DNA of 27,135 nt from Didymodactylos carnosus (taxonomy: Eukaryota > Rotifera > Eurotatoria > Philodinida > Philodinidae): NCBI GenBank assembly GCA_905250885.1, contig CAJNOQ010001976.1:1-27135 (forward strand), given 5' to 3'. The translations under genes and the position numbers were made by a program. The notes beneath the pieces were generated by a model, which was not told the DNA's origin, made no database searches, and worked only from the letters and a program-made list of their open reading frames with translations. Positions 13,001-17,849 of the stretch are shown here, piece by piece. Position 1 is the stretch's first letter. Each line of letters opens with the position of its first letter.

Positions 13001-16000
13001 AGGATCTAAAACCTTGAATTTATGCGTAACGTTAGACGAAGAATCGAATGGACATAATATGAGCCAAATTTATTTTCCGATTCAAGTATGTCCATGTCAA
13101 ACATGTGCTTTTCTGATACTCTCTTCGAAACTCTCTTAAGTGGCCCACTCTCACAAGTAACTGAGGTCAGTTACTCCTATTTCCAAATAATTTCAAGTGA
13201 TGAACTACATAATCTAGTAGAGACTTTTCTGCTCTTTCCGCCTGTGGTCTTTAAAAATACTTTGCGGTCCGAGTCGTGCATGTTTTCAGCAATACTCAGT
13301 TTTAAAATCAGAATTTTACTTTCATGACTTTTTCAGTTGGGTAGTGCTTGCATTTCTCTGTCAAATCGTATATTTCAAATGTCCCAATCATGTTAGAAAA
13401 TATCAACTACAAGATTTTTTTGCGCTCCTCCATTTCCTGTAAAGATATAAAACTGTTCTTCTAGTAGTAAACAAAAACTTTCAAAAGCACAGTGAGTGTA
13501 ATACACACAGTATTGATGCTCCGTTACTTTACAGTATTGATAATACAGGCAGTATTCTTCAGCGCAAATATACTTTTATTACTATTCTAAGGACAAAGAG
13601 ATGAGACATGTAATTTTTAACTTCTTGTTTTTTATTTTCTAATACAATTTGTAATAATAGGTACTACCTAATGATGTATTTGGAAACCAAGTACTTAATT
13701 TAATATATAATATTGGTGAAGTAATTAACAATGATAATACTGTTAACAAATATTTAAAAATTGTTTTTATTGAAAACTATTGCATTGATCTAGGTAATGT
13801 AAATGAGTTTTTTTTGAGTTGATTTTCTTGCCGAAACAAACACAAAACAATAAATCAAAAATAGCTGCCACTGGTAACATCGGATCAATTCCCCAACTTC
13901 AAAGCAACAGTGAATTTAGTTTTACAGTTTACTGCAAATCTAAGCTCATATGTTCGAGTCCGTATTCATACAAAATTCATTGTGTGGTTGTTCGGCAACT
14001 TTAGTTTCAGACTATTATAAGGAATTTATTTTCGCTTGTATTCCTAGCCAATAATGCTTAAGATCGTCAGAAACGAAAAATCTACAATTTTAAGTAAAGG
14101 CAAAGGACGGGGGACGGTTTCTGCAAGAAAATGGCCCTATATATTTTCGAGAAGATAACAATTGGAACTGATTAGAAACCGTTCGTTATTTAGTTTTTAA
14201 TATTTCTGCGTCTTAAAAGTTGGTTGTAGACTACCATATGCTGACATTTTTAATCATTTCTGCGCATCGGTCCAAAAAACTTATTCGATCATATTTATTC
14301 ATTGTTCTCTGCGAGTTCACTGTTCTTAATAGAATCTTATATACGAAAACATGCGCAATTACACGGGCTTGAAAATGATCTATAGCACATCGTTTCAAAC
14401 TAATGTTTTGATACAGTTATTCGTCAAACATTATCTATGACTATTTGCTTCCGTATATGTAACTCTCATTGAATATAATAAAATGTGTATAGTTTTGTCA
14501 GCGCACTCAGACTGGGAATGGTTTATACATGGAAAAATGTAGAATTGAAAGGGCTACACAATGAGCTATAATACATTGTTTTAAAAGTGCGCCTTCATAG
14601 ATGTATTGGACAAATACTCGACAATATCTCGATTTTTTTCCTTAAGTGGCACATAAAAATGATTATAGTTTCTTCTACAGACTAAGATTAGGCATAGTTT
14701 GTATATCGAAAAATGCAGACTTGAAAGGGCTATCGAATGAGCTATAACACATTCTTTCAAATCGCAAGTTAGTTAGTGAACTATAGTGCTGTAAACAAAA
14801 TCAGACCCAGAATGCTTATGATATAAGAAAATGCAGAATTCAACCAGCTTCAAATTGAAATACATTAGATTTTTTAGAATGTATACCGTCAAGCAATCAT
14901 ATTCTGAATAGTATATGATTGTCCCGACTTTTATTTGCCGTGGTCCTCCAAACTAATGAACCATGTATTTTCAGTTTTTCTCCTCAAAGATAATACCTAT
15001 AACAAATCTGAAGAAAGATTCTAAAGGAGTTCTCAGTCTGGTTTGTGGCATATAAATATTCCACTAAAGTTTCTGGGATGCCGGTTTTCAGAAAACCAAA
15101 ACTCTAGAAAACTAAATCTCCGAATTCGAGTGATAACTTTCTTGTAACAGCTTCATCGTGTACAGAAAATATTCTTCAGCAGATCGAGACGTCTCTGAGC
15201 TCTCTACAGCACTGTTTCATCAAACAGCATTCAATTTCAGAAAGGCCTCAGGTCACCAAGCGAAATTAATCAGAAAACACGAAAAATATGTTTTTCATTT
15301 TCTTACTTATAAGTCTAACAAACTTACGATTTGAAACACTGTGTTATAGCTCATTGTGCAGCTCTTTCAAGTCTGCATTTTTCTGTGTATAAACCATTCC
15401 GAGTCTGAGTGCGCTGACAAAACTATACACATTTTATTATATTGAATGAGAGTTACATATACGGAAGCAAATAGTCATAGATAATGTTTGACCAATAACT
15501 GTATCAAAACATTAGTTTGAAACGATGTGCTATAGATCATTTTCAAGCCCGTGTAATTGCGCATGTTTTCATATATAAGATTCTATTAAGAACAGCGAAT
15601 TCGCAGAGAACAATGAATAAATATGATCGAATAAGCTTTTTGGACCGATGCGCAGAAATGATTAAAAATGTCAGCATATGCATATGCTGATGGTAGTCTA
15701 CAATCAACTTTTAAGACGCAGAAATATTAAAAACTAAATAACGAACGGTTTCTAATCAGTTCCAATTGTTATCTTCTCGAAAATATATAGGACCATTTTC
15801 TTGCAGAAACCATCCCCCATCCTTTCAAGAGAATGATTCATTCGATGGTTTAATATTTTGCTTAGGTTGTGTATCTACTCTTTCTTTTGTCATACCAACT
15901 CGAATTCTCTCTTTCAATAGTTTCTTTCTTTGTTTTAGCTGAAAAGATAATTCCTGCTGCAGATATGAATGAGGATTTATTGTGTAGTGAATCAGAAATT

Positions 16001-16631
16001 GTAGAAAGTGACAATATTAGATTTCTTGTATGTTTTATATGCGTGGTTGCATTAGAAAGTTTGGTGCTTGCTCCGCGCTGAACCAAATTGGATAAAAATT
16101 GGGCGCCAAATGGAAAATTTGTCGGTGACTCCGACAGCGGGTTCCTTATAATTACATCTCCACTTCTTTTTTGGCGCCGACATAATCAACGTGGTTTTTG
16201 CCTAAATTTTATTTTTCTCATTGGCGCCTTTTTTTCAACCAATGAGAAAAATAAAATTTAGGCAAAAACTACGTTGATTATGTCGACATCAAAAAAGAAG
16301 TGAAGATATAATTATAAGGAACCCGCTGTCGAATTCACCGACAAATTTTGCATTTGGCGCCCAATTTTTATCCAATTTGGTTTAGCGCGGAGCAAGCACC
16401 AAATTTTCTAATGGTAGTTTAAGTAAGTTGTTGAGACCAGAGACATACAGAAAAAAACCTTGCTTTCTTTTTATTTTCTCCTTGACATAAGGCTACCAGA
16501 AAGATAATCCTGACCTATACTTTTTCTAGTTCATCGCTACCAAGCAAAATGGAGCAGCTGTTGCTCTTGTAGGATCCGGTGGTTATCTACACTTGGATAA
16601 GTTACAAGTAGGACAGCAATTAACAAACTAA
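783..16631 (+). CDS. divergent glycogen-phosphorylase-like gene, 14 exons, probable pseudoenzyme
   Basis: Exons: 783-1049, 1141-1242, 2915-3062, 3131-3165, 4191-4313, 4397-4508, 4620-4741, 4819-4956, 7261-7614, 9330-9431, 9493-9711, 13661-13793, 15939-16027, 16530-16631. Joined, they give 681 codons then TAA, with every splice phase consistent and all introns GT...AG. The product follows animal glycogen phosphorylase (alpha-glucan phosphorylase, GT35, which uses pyridoxal phosphate to release glucose-1-phosphate from glycogen) in order. Landmarks: HHLYFTL, DYYFGLAYTVRDCLVEQWI, YFLSIEFCMGKQL, YPVHFYG, NTLRLWTSK, LKQNYFFISATIQDIL, YVQLKHIKDYKRHLLNCL, FIENYCIDLAEKIIPAAD. Rabbit-numbered active-site elements are changed: the 133-136 glycine loop, H341K, H377Y, loss of 451-488, R569H and K680R. 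The true start codon is upstream and unseen, and the C-terminal ~140 residues are absent. I infer a catalytically dead but possibly expressed paralogue. Confidence 0.85.
1141..1242 (+). CDS. phosphorylase-like gene, exon 2 (34 codons)
   Basis: Encodes TLYFLSIEFCMGKQLKMMM and following residues, matching family RIYYLSLEFYMGRTLQNTM. Bounded by TATCTTATAG and a GTAAGC donor, phase 0 at both ends. The intron after it is 1672 nt and holds a 32-bp tandem array and a foldback element. Confidence 0.85.
1789..1972. repeat. 32-33-bp tandem array of hairpin units
   Basis: Units start at 1789, 1821, 1853, 1886, 1918 and 1951 (partial), each opening CTATTGCCAC or a close variant. Each unit carries the inverted pair TTGCCAC(TT) ... 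(A)AGTGGCAA, best seen in the unit at 1886. Units are diverged, so this is an old array. It lies in intron 2. It is not a CRISPR: there are no unique spacers and the context is eukaryotic. Confidence 0.8.
2366..2701. repeat. foldback element, about 110-120-bp arms
   Basis: The left arm (about 2366-2476: GAGCGCAGAATTCT, TAATTCTCAATTTTTT, CATCAGGACTCA, ACAAATTGAATCGAAT) is matched in reverse complement by about 2581-2701 (ATTCGATTCAATTTGT ... GCGCTC). The spacer is about 104 bp. It sits in intron 2 of the phosphorylase-like gene. The minus-strand open frame here is only the element read through and I do not call it a gene. Confidence 0.85.
2915..3062 (+). CDS. phosphorylase-like gene, exon 3 (degenerate glycine loop)
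   Basis: Acceptor TTGTTTTAG, donor GTAGAG, ends in phase 1. Includes ETGYTAGCIIQSLANMNIA followed by SYGLRFDQ. This aligns with the family block GLGNGGLGRLAACFLDS ... YGYGIRYEFG with one gap. The flanking structure (IE before, YG(I/L)R(Y/F) after) is kept, but the glycine-rich phosphate/cofactor loop (rabbit N133-L136) is replaced. Confidence 0.75.
3131..3165 (+). CDS. phosphorylase-like gene, exon 4 (35-nt micro-exon)
   Basis: Phase 1 in, phase 0 out. With the G from exon 3 it reads GFFQQQIKDGCQ, matching family GIFNQKICGGWQ. Acceptor ATATTAG, donor GTATAC. At 35 nt it is far too short for ORF finding, but the protein alignment supports it. Confidence 0.75.
3272..3857. repeat. palindrome-rich element, CAAGTACTTG family, with short terminal inverted repeats
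   Basis: Perfect CAAGTACTTG palindromes are at 3430-3439, 3473-3482 (extended to 12 bp) and 3757-3766. Many one-mismatch or partial copies lie between 3279 and 3850, for example CAAAGTACTTGCGCAAGTAC at 3820-3839. The left edge TGAATGTACTTG and right edge CAAGTACATTCA form a 12-bp inverted pair. No coding frame. It fills most of intron 4 (3166-4190). Confidence 0.75.
4191..4313 (+). CDS. phosphorylase-like gene, exon 5 (41 codons)
   Basis: Encodes DWLTGQQNPWEIIRSEIIYP then VHFYGK and QWIDTE, matching [25 protein letters not shown] and KWVDTQ of the family. Acceptor CAACCTATAG, strong donor GTAAGT. Confidence 0.85.
4397..4508 (+). CDS. phosphorylase-like gene, exon 6 (37 codons + 1 nt)
   Basis: Encodes AVAFDSLIPGYYNQRINTLR then LWTSKIERKFESKL, matching [25 protein letters not shown] of the family. 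Acceptor TTTTAAG, donor GTAAAA. Ends in phase 1, which exon 7 completes as Gly. Confidence 0.85.
4620..4741 (+). CDS. phosphorylase-like gene, exon 7 (tower-helix region, diverged)
   Basis: The acceptor is the third AG of TATAGAGAG, chosen because it alone keeps the phase. NYMREIEKLIIQSRHLTLHP occupies the place of family [22 protein letters not shown]. Similarity here is weak and rests mostly on position between two strong exons, so the first residues may be misplaced. Confidence 0.65.
4819..4956 (+). CDS. phosphorylase-like gene, exon 8 (46 codons)
   Basis: Encodes DLLQLKQNYFFISATIQDIL then LLPNK, matching ELRLKQEYFVVAATLQDII ... FPDKVAIQLND. Acceptor TTCTTGTAG. The donor is read as GTATAT at 4957, because the next exon resumes exactly at the residue after DK. 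Confidence 0.85.
5417..6313. repeat. foldback element, about 180-bp arms
   Basis: The left arm (about 5417-5605) matches the reverse complement of about 6135-6313. Shared blocks include CATAAAATGT, GCGCTATTTT, CTATTCTGAGA(A/G)CTTCGTTTT and TCTAAATATC. The spacer is about 530 bp, with no gene seen. It is the main recognisable content of intron 8 (4957-7260); the remainder of that intron (6314-7260) shows nothing I can name. Confidence 0.75.
7261..7614 (+). CDS. phosphorylase-like gene, exon 9 (118 codons, internal deletions)
   Basis: Opens ASIHLHDDKRDF (family VAIQLNDTHPSL: D339 kept, H341 becomes Lys), then LELMRLLIDQEHLSWNDAW and TLVLPRNAEIMNEIN. The invariant TNHTVLPEAL block is lost and H377 aligns with Tyr. 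After EIN about 20 residues are missing. Then LFHIGISH (HLCIAGSH, H450) runs directly into YRWLLKINPDLSDVI (RRWLVLCNPGLAEII), removing about 38 residues (451-488) that include N484. The frame is intact throughout. Confidence 0.9.
7766..8234. repeat. foldback element, about 160-bp well-matched arms
   Basis: Left arm 7766-7932 and right arm 8080-8234 share long near-identical runs, such as GATGCCCACTTTCGATTCAA and GTAGTAAATACCCTAAAAGG, in inverted orientation. The arms look over 90% identical, so this copy is younger than most here. It sits in intron 9. The plus-strand frame at 7960-8220 is a by-product of the element. Confidence 0.88.
8871..9180. repeat. foldback element, about 120-140-bp arms
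   Basis: The left arm (8871-9010) and right arm (9066-9180) are inverted copies; shared runs include GTGCCACATTGTA, GGAAAAGTCTTGAGGACTAA and GGTTTCACCGAGTTATA. The left arm carries about 20 extra bases (GGAAAAGTCGTATACTGTAT region). It is the second foldback in intron 9. Confidence 0.85.
9330..9431 (+). CDS. phosphorylase-like gene, exon 10 (34 codons)
   Basis: Encodes KIGLKWLLNF ... ETFVDDEIFLNDILQAKE, matching KLLSYVDDEAFIRDVAKVKQ of the family. Acceptor TTTGTTTAG, donor GTATAG, phase 0 at both ends. Followed by the shortest intron of the gene (61 nt). Confidence 0.85.
9493..9711 (+). CDS. phosphorylase-like gene, exon 11 (73 codons)
   Basis: The best-conserved exon: SLFYVQLKHIKDYKRHLLNC then CIITTYNRMK and IIIPKTFIFAGK, matching [31 protein letters not shown] ... 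VVPRTVMIGGK. K568, Y573 and K574 are kept; R569, a phosphate ligand, is His. Donor GTATGT. Confidence 0.93.
9922..9973. repeat. pair of 12-bp perfect palindromes TGAGAATTCTCA
   Basis: TGAGAATTCTCA occurs exactly at 9922-9933 and 9962-9973, 40 bp apart, about 200 bp into intron 11. The segment between contains GATAAGGTAAGGTAGATAAGG. Too small to assign to an element. Confidence 0.7.
10106..10146. repeat. 41-bp direct repeat, copy 1
   Basis: ACATAATATGATTCAAATTT through TATGTC matches 13052-13092 at 38 of 41 positions in direct orientation. The copies lie on either side of the palindrome element and hairpin in intron 11, about 2.9 kb apart. Confidence 0.75.
10376..11329. repeat. outer inverted-repeat element enclosing the TAAGATCTTA element
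   Basis: GAGGTACGCCA at 10385-10395 faces TGGCGTACCTC at 11310-11320, and the match extends outward through GGAATC / GATTCC to give a terminal repeat of about 20 bp. The left flank also contains GACTTTCG/CGAAAGTC words. The inner element at 10590-11307 is nested inside, displaced towards the right end. Confidence 0.6.
10590..11307. repeat. palindrome-rich element, TAAGATCTTA family
   Basis: The edges ATCCCTAGTAAAAATCTTA (from 10590) and the inverted TAAGTTTTTCACTAGGGAT (to 11307) are terminal inverted repeats. Seven perfect TAAGATCTTA palindromes sit at 10632, 10642, 10678, 11145, 11212, 11245 and 11267, plus many near copies, concentrated in the two ends. The middle (10720-11040) is ordinary AT-rich DNA. 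No coding frame. In intron 11. Confidence 0.82.
11799..11960. repeat. hairpin with about 80-bp imperfect arms
   Basis: TATAGGTTATCGATG at 11799 pairs with CATCGATAACCTATA ending at 11960. The arms stay alignable, with mismatches, to a centre near 11880, where GATCCGGTCTCT lies. Almost no loop. In intron 11. The rest of that intron (11330-11798 and 11961-13660, apart from the direct repeat) shows no feature I can support. Confidence 0.75.
13052..13092. repeat. 41-bp direct repeat, copy 2
   Basis: Direct copy of 10106-10146 with three mismatches. Here the repeat is framed by GGACATA and TATGTCC, a 7-bp inverted pair. It could be a small element of its own or the edge of a larger 2.9-kb insertion. 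Confidence 0.7.
13661..13793 (+). CDS. phosphorylase-like gene, exon 12 (44 codons + 1 nt)
   Basis: Encodes NQVLNLIYNIGEVINNDNTV then KYLKIVFIENYCIDL, matching [36 protein letters not shown]. Y648 is kept and R649 is Cys. It follows the longest intron (3949 nt). Acceptor TAATAATAG, donor GTAATG. Confidence 0.88.
14102..15825. repeat. large foldback element, about 490-bp arms
   Basis: The left arm (14102-14590) and right arm (15331-15825) are inverted copies over almost 500 bp, with long identical runs such as GAACGGTTTCTAATCAGTTC and ATATACGGAAGCAAATAGTC on the right arm. The spacer is about 740 bp and carries extra copies of an arm sub-unit. No transposase frame is visible, so it is non-autonomous. 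It makes up most of intron 12 (13794-15938). Confidence 0.9.
14342..14870. repeat. about 60-bp sub-unit repeated at roughly 120-185-bp spacing
   Basis: A block of the form ATA..GAAAA.ATG..AATT...GGGCT....AATGAGCTATA.CACAT.GTTTCAAA recurs near 14342, 14528 and 14702, with a weaker copy near 14820. It spans the inner part of the left arm and the spacer of the large foldback, suggesting the element grew by internal duplication. Confidence 0.6.
15939..16027 (+). CDS. phosphorylase-like gene, exon 13 (cofactor-lysine site changed)
   Basis: Starts with AEKIIPAADMNEDLL, an unmistakable match to AEKVIPAADLSEQIS. It continues CSESEIVESDNIRFL against the family signature STAGTEASGTGNMKFML. Aligned without gaps, E672 is kept, but G675, G677 and the pyridoxal phosphate lysine K680 become Glu, Asp and Arg (codon AGA). 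Donor GTATGT; a 362-bp foldback starts 23 nt into the intron. Confidence 0.9.
16051..16412. repeat. near-perfect hairpin element, 174-bp ungapped arms, 14-bp loop
   Basis: Arms 16051-16224 and 16239-16412 pair without gaps; I count about 11 mismatches in 174 by eye (roughly 94%). Internal words TTGGCGCC / GGCGCCAA recur. The ends are ATTAGAAA...TTTCTAAT. It lies 23 nt downstream of the exon 13 donor in intron 13. Its inner part (GACATAATC..CGTAGTTTTTGCCTAAATTT) resembles the foldback at 26086-26838. Confidence 0.93.
16530..16631 (+). CDS. phosphorylase-like gene, probable last exon 14
   Basis: Acceptor CTTTTTCTAG, phase 0. Reads FIATKQNGAAVALVGSGGYL then HLDKLQVGQQLTN and TAA at 16629-16631. 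NGAAVALVGSGGYLHL loosely matches family NGALTIGTMDGANVEM. A GTAGGA at 16608 could be a donor instead, but no C-terminal family exon is recognisable downstream and poly-A signals follow at once, so I read it as terminal. Confidence 0.5.
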   Translation, partial: FIATKQNGAAVALVGSGGYLHLDKLQVGQQLTN

Positions 16632-16649
16632 ATATTCTATTAGGAAACT

Positions 16650-16676
16650 AATAAAATTAACATAGTAATAAATAAA
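16650..16676 (+). terminator. poly-A signals after the phosphorylase-like gene
   Basis: AATAAA at 16650-16655 and again at 16671-16676, 19 and 40 nt after the TAA at 16631. This supports exon 14 being the last exon, though AATAAA is common in sequence this AT-rich. Confidence 0.5.
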
Positions 16677-17363
16677 ATAAAAAGAAACAACTCGCAACCC
16701 AGCCTAATATTAATCAATAAAATCTATTTTTGCTCGATCATGACATAAAGTTATAGTCGATTTCATATAATGTGAGTGGTGCATAATATGCTATTGTCGA
16801 AACAGATCAATGATATAAATGTGTCGCAATTTGCCATCTTTGTTTATTTATATACTCATAAAGTATCAAGAGTTAAAACTTACCTAAAGAAGAAGGCGTT
16901 TTAAGTATTAGACGATATCGATCATAAGACATATTTAATGCATCCGACAAAAGTTGTCGACTTAATATAACACTTTTTCTATATCGTCAAATATTAGTTT
17001 TAAATTTTTTGCTGTATGTTTTAAGAAATCTAGTAGTACCTGCAATTGAACTATTAGCTGCAGTTCGCTCTCAAAATTTTAAAGAGAGAAATGCTGCTTG
17101 TGGTAGAATGTCTCCTTTATTTTTTACCCATAACAGATAACGTTAAGCCAGAAAACTTGTCAAACCTATCCGTTATATCATCGCATTTATACGGTTATTT
17201 ATCGAAAGTTTTCGCTGTGCAGAGAACTAGGCTCCCATTTTCTACTAGAATGAACTAGGCGATCATTTTGATACATTCTACATTTACAAACTGGTACTCT
17301 ACGAGCAACGAAAGGCTTCTAACGTATTCAAAAGATATTTATTGGCAGGACTTTACTAATCAA

Positions 17364-17435
17364 TGAATCGCGTGGGATTGCAGCTGAACTGCTCATACTT
17401 CTATGAGTAGTTCAGCTGCAATCATATGCGATTCA
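17364..17435. repeat. 72-bp hairpin, 34-bp stem, near-zero loop
   Basis: TGAATCGCGTGGGATTGCAG continues to the centre near 17399 and returns through TATGAGTAGTTCAGCTGCAA to GATTCA. About five mismatches in 34 pairs by eye. It lies between the two convergent genes, where an RNA or cruciform structure could affect transcript ends; that role is inference. Confidence 0.8.
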
Positions 17436-17730
17436 ATGTATTCAAAATAGTTTTTCATTTTTAATGAGCATTAATCTCTACAAACCCTTTACAATGTTCC
17501 TTGACTAAAAATTTCGTTTCTGAACTCGAAGTACGTTGTTGTTTCAGTCGAGACCAAGAATGATTTGGTGCACCACAATCACAACGGGAAGAAAATATGA
17601 TAGATGGTGTCACACTCAAATGACTAGAATAATAGAGGATACAGTTCAATATTTAATGTATAAGGCGTTCGAAAATCGATGAGTCATCATTGTGCAAGCA
17701 GCAACAAATATTTTGTGCTAAAATTTTATG

Positions 17731-17754
17731 CCCACGAATTGATTAATTCGTGGG
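17731..17754 (-). promoter_or_regulatory. perfect 10-bp stem-loop in the expected 3' UTR of the GT92 gene
   Basis: CCCACGAATT-GATT-AATTCGTGGG: a flawless 10-bp stem with a 4-nt loop, about 95 nt past the GT92 stop codon on the minus strand. It would form in the transcript as drawn. It could be an mRNA 3' element or a tiny mobile-element footprint. Confidence 0.5.
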
Positions 17755-17849
17755 AAAGAATTTCTTTGCAAAACTTCTTCTTACTATTGTTTGTTTTTGG
17801 AGTTTGCATTGATTTGTTATTTGTTCGAAAGAAAACCAAAAACAAAGTG

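Larger units (their letters stand above)
16632..17849. other. intergenic region between convergent genes
   Basis: The phosphorylase-like gene (plus) and the GT92 gene (minus) point towards each other across this 1.2 kb. Apart from poly-A signals and the two hairpins listed separately, I see no supported feature. A short minus-strand frame at 17461-17649 contains CDCGAPNHSW but no family I can name. Confidence 0.6.

Noticed and set aside
17041..17154. Peptide VVPAIELLAAVRSQNFKERN considered as a missing C-terminal phosphorylase exon
   Set aside because: It does not align with the family C terminus and its frame and acceptor do not fit the phase left by exon 14.
17461..17649. Minus-strand frame with CDCGAPNHSW, at first sight like an ArfGAP zinc finger
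   Set aside because: The Cys spacing and downstream residues do not fit the ArfGAP pattern (CxxC...CxxC); too short to support.
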